Positions 26,212 through 35,109 of a DNA stretch of 64,000 nt are shown in pieces (position 1 is the stretch's first letter; the number at the start of each line of letters is the position of its first letter). The translations under genes were made by a program, and so were the position numbers. The notes below the pieces were generated by a model. That model searched no databases and was not told the origin of the DNA. It saw only the letters and a program-made list of their open reading frames with translations. Source of the DNA: Pseudomonas viridiflava (GTDB lineage Bacteria > Pseudomonadota > Gammaproteobacteria > Pseudomonadales > Pseudomonadaceae). The stretch spans positions 248,001-312,000 of the forward strand of contig NZ_UTBZ01000228.1 in the NCBI RefSeq assembly GCF_900580865.1, read 5' to 3'.

Positions 26212-26658
26212 TTACAGCGCAGCAGCCAACCACTTCGGCGCAACCGGCCGATGCTCACTGAACGGAAATAAAGAACCCTGCGGCCAGTCCCGCAACTCAC
26301 GGCGATAGGTTTGCAATTCGGCGTATTGCTCGGTGGTCAACGTGGTACCGCCACCGTCCTCCATTTCATCCCGATCGCGTGCCACCAGACCGTCAGTGGC
26401 CGTCAATTGCGCCGTGCGCCAGGCGCGCTCGGTTTGAGCGGCTTCGTCCGGCGAAGGTGGTGGTGGATCGACCAGAACCGGGTAACCGTTGTCGGCACTC
26501 ACGCCTATCATTTTTGGAGTGACCGCCAATTGCTGCAGCAGCGAGATCCAGTAACCCTGAGGAATTTCGATAACGTCGTCGGGAATATCCGTCGAGTTGA
26601 TTCCCGGCACGTAAGCACTCCGGGTGCTGGCGCTGAACAAAACATTGAAGGTGTGCAT
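26212..26658 (-). CDS. Tail fibre assembly chaperone 4
   Basis: 148 residues, starting MHTFNVLFSASTRSAYVPG. The C-terminal half, with a run of Thr/Glu/Arg helices and the closing block LRDWPQGSLFPFSEHRPVAP, is shared with chaperone 3 and with the P2-like chaperone at 49322. It follows fibre 4 with one base between stop and ATG. Expected to help fold fibre 4. Confidence 0.8.
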   Translation of the reverse strand: MHTFNVLFSASTRSAYVPGINSTDIPDDVIEIPQGYWISLLQQLAVTPKMIGVSADNGYPVLVDPPPPSPDEAAQTERAWRTAQLTATDGLVARDRDEMEDGGGTTLTTEQYAELQTYRRELRDWPQGSLFPFSEHRPVAPKWLAAAL

Positions 26659-26659
26659 T

Positions 26660-27547
26660 TCAATAGCCCTTTGCAAAATAGTTCACAGACCAACCTGCGC
26701 TTACTTGTCCGGCAGAATTGCGAATTTTCAGCGTGCAGCCCTGCTGGTTGTATGCGATGACCGCAACCATCGCCGCATCGCCTCCCGAATGGGTGGCTAC
26801 AAGCGAGAAGAATCCCTTGGGAAACGGGATTGGAAATGTCACGTACACATTGCCCTCGGCATTCGACATTCCCGAGCCCCACTGATCGATGTTCCCGCTG
26901 GCATGTTTTTGATATCCGGGGTTACTCACCAGTCCGGAAAACAACGCGGCATATTTCAGACTGGCCGTTCCGTGAACCGTCCAGATGCCGTTCTCTTTGA
27001 CCACGTTGGCACTCTCGCCGCTGTTCATCACGATCGATGTCAGATAGGCACCTTGCGGGCTTATTTGCGTACCGCTCATGCACGCGACGGTAATCACGGC
27101 ATTACTGCGGCAGTGAAAGCCGATCGTTGCGCCGTTGGGGACCGTGGTGATATCCGGCAGGGTGACGGTGTACGCCGAATTCCCCCCAAGACCGATCGTC
27201 CAGCCCGCATCCGCTGCCGTCAGTTGTGTCGCGGCAGACACGCCACGTGCTCCGGCGTAATTGCCCAGTGCGCGCTGGACAAACTCCGACGTTGCGGCCG
27301 AACGGCTGACATCAAAGGGTGCAGCCGTCTGGAACAATTGGTTGCTGCGCAGAGCGCCGAGCAATTGAGTATTCGACACCTCACTCGGCGTCAGACCACC
27401 GGCCCGCACCACCCCAAGGATTTCCTGGGTAACCCCGTTGCCCCAACTGGCCGGGATCAACGAACCTGGCGAACCTTTGATCGGGTCTTCATCGACGAAC
27501 TTGCCGTTCACCAGACCGGCGCTGGGAACACTATTTGGGTAATCCAT
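26660..27547 (-). CDS. Tail fibre protein 4 of the Mu-like tailocin (gpH-like tip)
   Basis: 295 residues from MDYPNSVPSAGLVNGKFVDE. Residues 1-60 are the shared anchor. From about residue 90 the sequence changes to a module also present in the P2-like fibre (49758): FVQRALGNYAG, a TVTLPD...VPNGATI strand segment, and a C-terminal GYQKHASGNIDQWG domain of the R-pyocin type. Start is the ATG at 27547, overlapping the chaperone 3 stop by one base. Confidence 0.83.
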   Translation of the reverse strand: MDYPNSVPSAGLVNGKFVDEDPIKGSPGSLIPASWGNGVTQEILGVVRAGGLTPSEVSNTQLLGALRSNQLFQTAAPFDVSRSAATSEFVQRALGNYAGARGVSAATQLTAADAGWTIGLGGNSAYTVTLPDITTVPNGATIGFHCRSNAVITVACMSGTQISPQGAYLTSIVMNSGESANVVKENGIWTVHGTASLKYAALFSGLVSNPGYQKHASGNIDQWGSGMSNAEGNVYVTFPIPFPKGFFSLVATHSGGDAAMVAVIAYNQQGCTLKIRNSAGQVSAGWSVNYFAKGY

Positions 27548-28020
27548 TATTTCTCTCCTGTTTTGCAAGCAAGCCATGCCGGGGCCGTCGGCCGGGAAAC
27601 TGGCGAAGGAAACCGGCTTGAATCAGGCCAGTCGCGCAGTGCCTGGCGGTATTCCAGCAACTGCAGATACTGTGCGGCCTTGAGCGTCGTCCCGCGCCCC
27701 AGCGCCTGCTCGTCGCGATGCCGCGTCACCCACCATTCCGTGGCCGACAGGCTGGACTGACGCCAGGTGCGCGCTGCTGCCAAAGGCTCCTGTTCTTCGA
27801 TGATGGTTTCGGCGGGAACGACCGGATTGTCGACTGCCGGCATCGGCGCTATCTCTTGACGCAGTTCGCCGACTGGCGCGCCGATTTCGATCTGCATGCC
27901 TTCAGGCACCTGCACCATCGCCGCGACGAACGCTGGTGCAAACAATTGGTCGATCGCGTAGTCACCGGTGTCGATCACTTCGACCGCGACACCATTTTCA
28001 ATGCGTGCATAACGGGCCAT
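27547..28020 (-). CDS. Tail fibre assembly chaperone 3
   Basis: 157 residues: MARYARIENGVAVEVIDTGD at the start and YRQALRDWPDSSRFPSPVSR near the end, the common fibre chaperone layout. Its start overlaps the fibre 3 stop and its stop overlaps the fibre 4 start, each by one base, so cassettes 3 and 4 are one translational unit. Confidence 0.8.
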   Translation of the reverse strand: MARYARIENGVAVEVIDTGDYAIDQLFAPAFVAAMVQVPEGMQIEIGAPVGELRQEIAPMPAVDNPVVPAETIIEEQEPLAAARTWRQSSLSATEWWVTRHRDEQALGRGTTLKAAQYLQLLEYRQALRDWPDSSRFPSPVSRPTAPAWLACKTGEK

Positions 28021-28946
28021 TACTCGTACTCCCAGATTTCACAGAAGGCGTTACCGCCGACACCACTAAGAACAGAGGCGGACGCACTGGTCGAACAGGA
28101 ACCGCTGCCTCCCGAACCTCGACTTCCTGAAGTGCCAGGACCACTGAGGCCCATCAACGGGCCACCGCCATCAAACGGACTCGCGCCGCCACCGCCGGCC
28201 AATACGCCCCAATTGGCGTTGTACATGGCGTAACCACCGCCCACTCCACGGGCGTTAGCGAGGTTGCCACCGGTGACGGCTTGCCCTCCGGCGCCACCCT
28301 GAACGAAGCCGACTGCCGTGGCTGTCACAGGGAATGTCAGGATTTGCCCGCCCATGCCTCCCGCCGCGCTCATGTAGCTGCCAAAAGAAGCGCCACCACC
28401 AGCCTGTCCCATCGCGTTACGTGAAGCGCCACCCGCTCCCAGCGAAACCGGCACGCCGGCCATCATTTCCGCGCTCACGTCATACAAACTCTCGCCATAG
28501 GCGCCACCGCCACCGCCACCGCCGATGCTGTGATAACCCGCCGCCACCGGTGCACAGCCTCCCCCCGAGCCTCCGGCTCCAACCAGCCGCACACGAATGC
28601 GTTTGGCTCTTGGGTTGGGCTTGTAAACCGTGATTCCAACCGTCTCGAACTGCCGAACTCCCAGTAACCGCCCCACCGCATCGGTGATGCCATAACCAGC
28701 CAATGTGGTTGGGGTATTTTTCAGTTTGGTGAAATCAACGAGGGCGCCGATGGCTGTGGCCAGTTGATCGGTTTTGGCTTCATCCGGGGTCAATCCGGCA
28801 GCCTTGATCGCATTGAGAATTTCTTGCGTGACGCTGTTGCCCCACGCGGCGGGGATCAACGATCCCGGTGTGCCGGCGAGCGGGTTTTCATCGACGAAGC
28901 CGCCGTTGACCAGCCCGACGCCGGGAATACTTTTTGGATAATCCAT
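28020..28946 (-). CDS. Tail fibre protein 3 of the Mu-like tailocin (glycine-rich)
   Basis: 308 residues. Shared anchor at 1-60 (MDYPKSIPGVGLVNGGFVDE), then LGVRQFETVGITVYKP and a long glycine-rich tip from about 125 (GGGGGGGAYG, GGGGASPFDGGGP) ending EIWEYE. It resembles fibre 5 in type but not in detail. Confidence 0.83.
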   Translation of the reverse strand: MDYPKSIPGVGLVNGGFVDENPLAGTPGSLIPAAWGNSVTQEILNAIKAAGLTPDEAKTDQLATAIGALVDFTKLKNTPTTLAGYGITDAVGRLLGVRQFETVGITVYKPNPRAKRIRVRLVGAGGSGGGCAPVAAGYHSIGGGGGGGAYGESLYDVSAEMMAGVPVSLGAGGASRNAMGQAGGGASFGSYMSAAGGMGGQILTFPVTATAVGFVQGGAGGQAVTGGNLANARGVGGGYAMYNANWGVLAGGGGASPFDGGGPLMGLSGPGTSGSRGSGGSGSCSTSASASVLSGVGGNAFCEIWEYE

Positions 28947-28967
28947 TGCACTGCTCCCTGTGCTGAA

Positions 28968-29534
28968 TCAGTTGGCTGCGGCTGCGCCGGGAGCGACCGG
29001 CCAGGTGATCTCGTCGGGGAAACCGACCTGTTTTTCGATACGGTTCAGCTCGACGCTGTAGAGCTTCCACTCCATCAGCAGAAGCTGTTCGTCATGACTG
29101 GCATCGCCAATGTCTTCGGCGTATTGCAGCGGGGCGATGCGCAGGACGGCGTCGCGCAGTAAGACATCACGTAAGCCGAGACTTTGTTGTCTGACGCTCG
29201 CCAGGCGACTCTGCTCGTCCAGCACCCAGGCGTTGTTTCGCCAGACATGGAATTCGCCAGGCCAACGCTGTGCGGTCAGGCTGTCAGGCAACTCCCCAAG
29301 TTCGGTCCAGATTTGTTGAGCGCCGCCGTCCTTGCGGTAAACCACACCGCGGTGGTCAATCACTTCACGAGGTACACCGTTGATGAGTGCCCAGCTGCGA
29401 CCGGCTTCCGCCTCGGGCAACTCGTACGCCAGTTCGATGGCGTTGGCGGGAAGCTGAATCCCGATTCCGGGCGTAACGGGAAACTCGACGGGGCCGGACA
29501 GAGCGCCCGAACCATCAAATAGATAATTGAACAT
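28968..29534 (-). CDS. Tail fibre assembly chaperone 2
   Basis: 188 residues. N-terminal part MFNYLFDGSGALSGPVEFPV and a mid segment EVIDHRGVVYRKDGG typical of DUF4376-like fibre assembly proteins; the end FPDEITWPVAPG is like the orphan at 54952 (FPEVIWPIAPF). It follows fibre 2 by 8 bases. Confidence 0.75.
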   Translation of the reverse strand: MFNYLFDGSGALSGPVEFPVTPGIGIQLPANAIELAYELPEAEAGRSWALINGVPREVIDHRGVVYRKDGGAQQIWTELGELPDSLTAQRWPGEFHVWRNNAWVLDEQSRLASVRQQSLGLRDVLLRDAVLRIAPLQYAEDIGDASHDEQLLLMEWKLYSVELNRIEKQVGFPDEITWPVAPGAAAAN

Positions 29535-29542
29535 GACGTACC

Positions 29543-30622
29543 TCAGATAAGTTTGATGCGCCCGGGATAGGCGATGTTGCGAGGGCGCGTAATACCTCCG
29601 TGGTTCAGCAAATCAGCATCCGTGATTGGGGAAACCAGCTCTGAAGGTGTGATGTATTTGACGGTGGCGCCCGCGTAATCGGCGTAGTTACCCATATCGA
29701 AACCCAACTGGGTCTTCTGGGTACCAATGTGTGTCGCGAACAGAATATTGTCGCCAATGCCATTGTCGCCCTGAACCAAAGAGCCTTTTTGCCAAGACCC
29801 CGGCGCACGACCGGTATCGACCAAACCGCCCTCGGCCAGTACGCGCAGAAACTCACCACGGGCTTCTGGCAAGCGGAAAGTCGTGGCGCCGTCTCCTGGT
29901 GTCCACGCACCGCCGCGATCAGTTTCAGAACGCAACATCCCCGACTGCTGCGCGTGGTCCCAAAGCCATGGCCAGTCCGCGCGGTTCATTAAGGAACCAT
30001 TCAATGCGGCATAACCACCGGGCAGTACAGCCAATGTGGTCTCAAAGGCTATGCGCCCAAGTGAAGAGCCATCCAGACGACCAACCGGCCACCAATTGCC
30101 CGCTGTATCGCTGCGCAAATGCCACCAGTCACCGGCTCCCATCAACACGAGAAACGGATAGCCCGAAGCATTCAGGTGGGTGTGAAACTTGATCGCTTCG
30201 CCGCTTGCACTTCTCACGATCAAGCGGTTACCGCTGTTATCGACGCGCCGCACAATGACGTCACGCACCCCCAAGCTGGTATTGGCTGGAGGCAGACTGA
30301 CGGTCAGTGCGCTGGTCCCGGCATCGATCAGAACCAAGCCCAACTCTTCAATGGTCAATGACCTGGACACTCCAACCCGAGTAATCACCGAACGCATCGG
30401 ACTGGCATTGCCAACAATCGATTGAATCGCTTTGAACAACTGACCGGTATCGGTTTCGGAAGCCACCAACCCACCACCGGTAATCACACTCAGAATCTCC
30501 TGAGTCACACTGTTACCCCACACCGCCGGAATCAACGAACCCGGTGTGCCAGCCACCGGGTTTTCATCGACGAAGCGGCCATCGACCAAGCCGACGCTGG
30601 GGACGCTTTTCGGATAATCCAT
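29543..30622 (-). CDS. Tail fibre protein 2 of the Mu-like tailocin (tail-collar tip)
   Basis: 359 residues. Shared anchor at 1-60 (MDYPKSVPSVGLVDGRFVDE). C-terminal tail-collar domain from about residue 195: GGYAALNGSLMNRADWPWLW, GDGATTFRLPEARGEFLR. Such collar domains occur in many phage fibre tips. I use the ATG at 30622; the frame runs further upstream but without homology and across a terminator. Confidence 0.83.
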   Translation of the reverse strand: MDYPKSVPSVGLVDGRFVDENPVAGTPGSLIPAVWGNSVTQEILSVITGGGLVASETDTGQLFKAIQSIVGNASPMRSVITRVGVSRSLTIEELGLVLIDAGTSALTVSLPPANTSLGVRDVIVRRVDNSGNRLIVRSASGEAIKFHTHLNASGYPFLVLMGAGDWWHLRSDTAGNWWPVGRLDGSSLGRIAFETTLAVLPGGYAALNGSLMNRADWPWLWDHAQQSGMLRSETDRGGAWTPGDGATTFRLPEARGEFLRVLAEGGLVDTGRAPGSWQKGSLVQGDNGIGDNILFATHIGTQKTQLGFDMGNYADYAGATVKYITPSELVSPITDADLLNHGGITRPRNIAYPGRIKLI

Positions 30623-30708
30623 AAGATGTTCGTTCCTTTGAAATGACAAATGACCGGCATCGGCAAAACGTTCTCCGTCTACCTGTGCACGGTCTGTTTT
30701 CAGAAAAT

Positions 30709-30733
30709 AAAAAGCCCACATCGAAGTGGGCTT
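30709..30733 (-). terminator. Terminator between fibre cassettes 1 and 2
   Basis: AGCCCAC/GTGGGCT hairpin followed on the minus strand by TTTTTATTTT. It would end transcripts carrying the baseplate genes and cassette 1, giving lower expression of cassettes 2 to 5 unless read through. Confidence 0.75.
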
Positions 30734-30760
30734 GGGTGACGCAGAACTGGTTTTTTTGAT

Positions 30761-31276
30761 TTAGCTGGATGGACCGTTGACCAGCTCGCGAATGGCGACC
30801 AAAGCTTCGTCAGCAGCGCTGCGCGCCAGATCCATGTTGCCTTTGACAGCCTGCGCGCGAATTTGCGCTTTGGCCTTCAGGCGCAGCGTACGCAGCGACA
30901 GCAGATGCTCGGTCAGTTGATCGGCCTTGCCAAGAATCTGCTCGGCAGCCTGTTTGGCGCTACGTCCTTTGCCCACCCACGCCGCGACCGACAGCGGCAC
31001 TTCCTTTTTCGGGTAACCGGCGTCCTGGTAGGCCTGAGCGTCAGCGGCGGCCTGGGCGTACTCCATGGCTTTGAGCGGGTCGCCGGCCAACGCGGTGCGC
31101 ACGTTGTCGGCGGTGGCGTCGACTTTGGTACACAGACGTTCAGTTTCCTGCTCGTCCAGCGCAGCCTGCTTATCGACGTTCACGACCCACTTCTCACCGT
31201 CCCAGTCATGGGCGGCAGAGGGTTGAGGAAGGCGCATTTCGCCGTCGAACTGATGAAGTTCCTGAATCACGATCAT
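30761..31276 (-). CDS. Tail fibre assembly chaperone 1
   Basis: 171 residues, MIVIQELHQFDGEMRLPQPS at the start, then a long helical C-terminal half (QILGKADQLTEHLLSLRTLR). Its ATG overlaps the fibre 1 stop (ATGA), the coupling seen in the other cassettes. It does not share the DWP block of chaperones 3 and 4, so it belongs to another chaperone type matched to fibre 1. Confidence 0.7.
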   Translation of the reverse strand: MIVIQELHQFDGEMRLPQPSAAHDWDGEKWVVNVDKQAALDEQETERLCTKVDATADNVRTALAGDPLKAMEYAQAAADAQAYQDAGYPKKEVPLSVAAWVGKGRSAKQAAEQILGKADQLTEHLLSLRTLRLKAKAQIRAQAVKGNMDLARSAADEALVAIRELVNGPSS

Positions 31277-32430
31277 CGAATAAGCTCCCACGACAGTTGG
31301 ACGTTCACGGCGTCTGCAAAGTTGATCGCGATCCCGACGCTGTAGTCGGTGACCGGGTGGCTCTTGATGCCCATGCTGAGTAACAGCTCATCACTGTCGG
31401 CGTTCGACTGACCAAGGTTGTGTTCTGCCTGATAGCACTGCCACAACGAGCGCAAATTGGCGTGATCGAAGCTGGCGGCCAGGGTTGAAACCGTAACGTC
31501 GTTGACGATGTTGTTGGTGAACAACACGCAAGGGGAAACCGTTGCGGGGTTCCAGCCACCAGCATTATTGGAGCTACCAGCGATAATGGGCGACAGGAAG
31601 CAATAGTTGCCCCCCGCCCAACCAGTTGATGGAAAACCAACAGCCGTTACTGCAGTTGACGACGGTGTCGGGTTGCCGGCAACCAATCGAGCAGAACGCG
31701 CGTGCGGATCCAGCGGCAGGAAAATCGCGCCGGTCCCGTTGACGGTCTGGGTCCAGGTCAAACGGGCACGGTTGTAGATCGTTCGCACCGTCGGCACCGA
31801 ACCCGGCGCACCGGTCACGACCCAGGCCAGGCACATGTCCAGTGCCGTCGACTGGAAGCCGCCACCGGCGGCACCGTTTACCGTTCCTTTCAACGACTCG
31901 GGCGTCACGTCATGGATGTTGCCACGCTGCACGTAGAACGTCAGTGCACCGCCAGAGACCTGAGCGCGTAAAAAGTAATGGCTGCTGGGCAACAGATCCG
32001 CACTGCTCCAGGCCGACGTCACAAAAGTGCGCGAACGGCCCAACTGGCCATTCACGACTTCCTGCCCCAGGCTGATGAACGTACCCGCCGCGATCGAAAC
32101 CCTGCCACCGCTGGTAGCGGCAGCTGCCGGGCTGACCGTCAGCCGGCCATCAGCAGTGGCGACCGTTGGTAGCGGCAACGCCACCAGAGGCAAGGCCAGA
32201 TCCTGGTTCCAACCCTTGGCCGTCACCGATTGAATGGCCTGCAACAACTGATCGTATTTCTTCTCGTCCGGCGTCAGTCCGGCCGCATTGATCACATTGA
32301 GAATTTCCTGCGTTACCCCATTCCCCCAGTCTGCCGGAATCAGCGATCCCGGGGTTCCGGTCATCGGGTTCTCATCGACAAACTTCCCATTCACCAAGCC
32401 GGCGCTGGGCACACTGTTCGGATAATCCAT
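31273..32430 (-). CDS. Tail fibre protein 1 of the Mu-like tailocin
   Basis: 385 residues. Shared anchor at 1-60 (MDYPNSVPSAGLVNGKFVDE). Residues 80-385 are beta-rich and unlike the other four tips, with a DUF-like domain ending NVQLSWELIR. It is first in the array, directly behind the baseplate gene gp48, and is separated from the other cassettes by a terminator, so it may be the dominant fibre. Confidence 0.82.
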   Translation of the reverse strand: MDYPNSVPSAGLVNGKFVDENPMTGTPGSLIPADWGNGVTQEILNVINAAGLTPDEKKYDQLLQAIQSVTAKGWNQDLALPLVALPLPTVATADGRLTVSPAAAATSGGRVSIAAGTFISLGQEVVNGQLGRSRTFVTSAWSSADLLPSSHYFLRAQVSGGALTFYVQRGNIHDVTPESLKGTVNGAAGGGFQSTALDMCLAWVVTGAPGSVPTVRTIYNRARLTWTQTVNGTGAIFLPLDPHARSARLVAGNPTPSSTAVTAVGFPSTGWAGGNYCFLSPIIAGSSNNAGGWNPATVSPCVLFTNNIVNDVTVSTLAASFDHANLRSLWQCYQAEHNLGQSNADSDELLLSMGIKSHPVTDYSVGIAINFADAVNVQLSWELIR

Positions 32431-32443
32431 GGCTTATTCCTCC

Positions 32444-33043
32444 CTAGTCATAATTGATGTGCACCTTGGTATGCGCCGGCGCACTGCGATGGATCAGGCA
32501 TTCCAGCGCGGAGCCGGGATTGACGCCGAAGCGCTCGCCCCAGTAACTCGCGCCGAAACGCCGGCCGAGCAACAGGCGCCCGCCGGTGTTAAGCGTCCAC
32601 ATGAACTGCGCTTCCCACGTGCCCCAGTGCGCCGAGCCAAAACGCGAACGGCCCATGCGCGGGGCCTCGAGTTCAGTGATCGTGGCGTTGGGGTAGCCCT
32701 GGCTTTTGGCGATGTCGATGTAATAACCGACGGCCTGGCTGCCGACCGCGAGCAAGCGCCGGCGCACGGCGAGGCGACGGTCGTCGAACAGCGGCGTGGC
32801 GCCCAGGCACGGGTCGGGCAGGTTCATCACCCGTTCCCAGTCCGGCACCAGTTCACTGACGCCGGCCGGGTCCATCTCGTTGAGCAGGTCGGCGGCGCGG
32901 GCATCGAGGCGCGCCAGTTCGACGGCGATGCCTTGCAGCACTTCTTCCAGCTCCGGCACGCGCTCCGGATCCCATGCCGGGCCACTCGGCAGCAACGCGC
33001 GCAGTTGCGCCTGATATTGCGCGGCGGTTCTTATGCCCCCCAT
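32444..33043 (-). CDS. Baseplate protein, Mu gp48-like (DUF2313/YmfQ)
   Basis: 199 residues. Tail protein that joins the baseplate wedge to the fibre, by analogy with Mu gp48 and P2 gpI. Visible family features: N-terminal LRALLPSGPAWD, then an acidic helix and the WGTWEAQF segment. ATG 33043 chosen; the longer frame needs a TTG. It overlaps the end of gp47 by 13 bases. Confidence 0.85.
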   Translation of the reverse strand: MGGIRTAAQYQAQLRALLPSGPAWDPERVPELEEVLQGIAVELARLDARAADLLNEMDPAGVSELVPDWERVMNLPDPCLGATPLFDDRRLAVRRRLLAVGSQAVGYYIDIAKSQGYPNATITELEAPRMGRSRFGSAHWGTWEAQFMWTLNTGGRLLLGRRFGASYWGERFGVNPGSALECLIHRSAPAHTKVHINYD

Positions 33044-34077
33044 ACGCAACCTCCGAAAGTGAGCAGTTCGCTTTGCCCGGCAGGCACGTCAGCGGCCGGC
33101 GCGGTCAGCGTGTGATCGTACTCACCGCCAGCACTGCTGATGGCTTCGCGGATATGACTGATCAACAACGGCACACCCAGATCGGCTTCGCGGTTGTGCA
33201 GGTCGCGCAACTGCGCCTCAACGGCGGCACGCACAGCTGTGGTATCTGGATTAACGCTCTTGAAGCGATACACCACCGGCACCTGAATCGGCCGCTGCAC
33301 GTGCACTTCCGCCGTCACTGGACGCAGCGGTTCGATATAGTCCTGAACCTCCGCCAGTTGCTCATCGTTCGGCACCGGTTGCGGATCTTCGTCACGCATG
33401 ATGAACACCGTCACCGTGCCCGGCCCGAGCAAGCCGCCACGGCACCACGCGCGGGTCACGCCCGGCACTTCCAGCGCCCAGGTCTCGTAGTCACTGGCCG
33501 AGCCACCATGGGGAATCACGCGATAGGAACGAATCACCCGCGAGCGCAGCGATTCGAGACTTTCCCGTGCGACACCGCCGCTGAGTCCCGGCGCCAGCAC
33601 GACAAAACTGTTGCCAACCACGCCGGCAATCGGCTGCACCGGGGTCAGTGCCAGCCCGGCATCGGCATTGCCGAGACTGCCGGCATCCAGCGCGGCAATC
33701 GTGGTGGTGTTGCTGCCATTGGCCGTGGTGCGTGCGGCCGTCACTTTGTAGGTTCGACCGTCATTGGTTTGCAGCAGCGTGTCGACGTCGAGCACAGCGC
33801 CGGCAGTCGCGGTAAAGCTGACGCTGCCGGTAGCCACTTGCGCGGGTTTGCGCGGTTGGTTCAAGCGCAGCGCGGCGATACGTTCCAGGGTCGACTCATC
33901 GGCCTTGTCCGGCAGAATCTGCTCGGCAATCCAGTCGAGATAACCGTACAGACCATAAGCCGCGCCACCGAGGGTACGGGCCAGCACTTGCGCATCGGAC
34001 TGGCGCAGCGAATCGCCGGCCAGGTCGCTTTGGGTGCGCTTGATCAGCACCGGCAGCGAAGGGGTTTCAAACGGCAT
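33031..34077 (-). CDS. Baseplate protein, Mu gp47-like (gpJ family)
   Basis: 348 residues, Baseplate_J family wedge protein of contractile tails. Typical motifs are the N-terminal LPVLIKRTQSDLAG and the middle GLSGGVARESLESLRSRVIR, followed by PGVTRAWC. Overlaps both neighbours by about 11 bases, a tight operon. Confidence 0.9.
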   Translation of the reverse strand: MPFETPSLPVLIKRTQSDLAGDSLRQSDAQVLARTLGGAAYGLYGYLDWIAEQILPDKADESTLERIAALRLNQPRKPAQVATGSVSFTATAGAVLDVDTLLQTNDGRTYKVTAARTTANGSNTTTIAALDAGSLGNADAGLALTPVQPIAGVVGNSFVVLAPGLSGGVARESLESLRSRVIRSYRVIPHGGSASDYETWALEVPGVTRAWCRGGLLGPGTVTVFIMRDEDPQPVPNDEQLAEVQDYIEPLRPVTAEVHVQRPIQVPVVYRFKSVNPDTTAVRAAVEAQLRDLHNREADLGVPLLISHIREAISSAGGEYDHTLTAPAADVPAGQSELLTFGGCVWGA

Positions 34078-34465
34078 AGATCACCTGCCAACTGTTATCG
34101 GGGTTGATGTCCAGACGCTCGCCGTCGGCCAGAGTCAGGACCGTGCGCAGGTTCAAGCGCTGGGCGTCGAGGCGTTCGCTGATGATGTCGATGGCGCTGC
34201 AATGGCCGTCGTCGATCAGCCACTGCAAGGCTTCGCGGGCATAGAACTCGGCGTCCATCTGCGTTTGTCGGGTCAGCTTAACCCGGCGCAACAGCCACAG
34301 CCGCGAGCCGATGCGGTCGTCGGCGACGGTGGGAAAGCTGTCGCCCCACCAGCCGAAACGCTCTTCGTCGTCGAGGGCGTCGTCATCGGCGGCGCGGCGC
34401 CAGGTGAACAGGCTGATGAGCACGGCGCGGGTCAGTGCGGCGTGGAGGTTTTGGCTGATCAGCAT
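34067..34465 (-). CDS. Baseplate protein, Mu gp46-like
   Basis: 132 residues, GP46 family wedge protein equal in role to gp25/gpW. Contains DDEERFGWWGDSF and REALQWLIDDG. ATG at 34465 overlaps the gp45 stop (TGATG). Confidence 0.88.
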   Translation of the reverse strand: MLISQNLHAALTRAVLISLFTWRRAADDDALDDEERFGWWGDSFPTVADDRIGSRLWLLRRVKLTRQTQMDAEFYAREALQWLIDDGHCSAIDIISERLDAQRLNLRTVLTLADGERLDINPDNSWQVIYAV

Positions 34466-34974
34466 CACTTGCCTCCTGCCGGCGCGCCGGTCTGGCCGCT
34501 GCCGGCCTGCACGCCGACATGCACGTGTTTGATCTGGCTGATGCCGCCGGCAAGCTGATCGCCGCTGGAGACGATTTTTCCGGTCTGATTGATCACTGGC
34601 GTATCGAAGTTCACCGCGCTGCTGGCGCGGATGTTCAGCGTGGCGGTTTCAATGTCGATGATCCGCCCGCGCTTGAAATGAATCTTGTCGCCCTCGTCGG
34701 TGTAGATCGCCACCTCGCCCGAAGCCAGCGATTGCAGGCGATAACGGCGGTCGGCGATGACCAGAGCAATGGCGTGGGAACGGTCGCCGCCGATAAACGT
34801 GACGACACCTTCGGCCCCGGCCAGCGGATGGCTGGTGAAGCCGTAGGGTTCGAAGTGTTCGAGATCGTCGTTCACTTCACCGGCGGTGAGGCGCATTTGC
34901 AGCGATTGCAGCTTGGATGCCGAATTGGCGAGCACGACAGTGCCGCGCGCCAGCAGGCGTGTCAGTAGGCTCAT
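34465..34974 (-). CDS. Baseplate assembly protein V / spike, Mu gp45-like
   Basis: 169 residues. Central spike of the baseplate that pierces the outer membrane. The OB-fold part (HPLAGAEGVVTFIGGDRSHA) is followed by a beta-prism built from short repeats (IHFKRGRIIDIETATLNIRA). The end is glycine-rich with an HVHVG segment, a place where spikes of this family may bind metal. Confidence 0.88.
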   Translation of the reverse strand: MSLLTRLLARGTVVLANSASKLQSLQMRLTAGEVNDDLEHFEPYGFTSHPLAGAEGVVTFIGGDRSHAIALVIADRRYRLQSLASGEVAIYTDEGDKIHFKRGRIIDIETATLNIRASSAVNFDTPVINQTGKIVSSGDQLAGGISQIKHVHVGVQAGSGQTGAPAGGK

Positions 34975-35010
34975 GAATTGTCCTCAAGTGGTGAGGTTGA
35001 CGCTGATCCC

Positions 35011-35099
35011 TGTGGGAGCGAGCTTGCTCGCGAATGCGGTGGATCAGGCAATGTGATGTTGAAGCTGCCAGCGCTTTCGCGAGCAAGCTCGCTCCCACA
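35011..35099. repeat. REP-type inverted repeat, family B, inside the tail operon
   Basis: TGTGGGAGCGAGCTTGCTCG... at 35011 and the reverse complement ending at 35099, with the CTTGCTCG variant also seen at 42523-42612. It fills the gap between gp44 and gp45. Confidence 0.9.
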
Positions 35100-35109
35100 G
35101 GGTCAGGTG

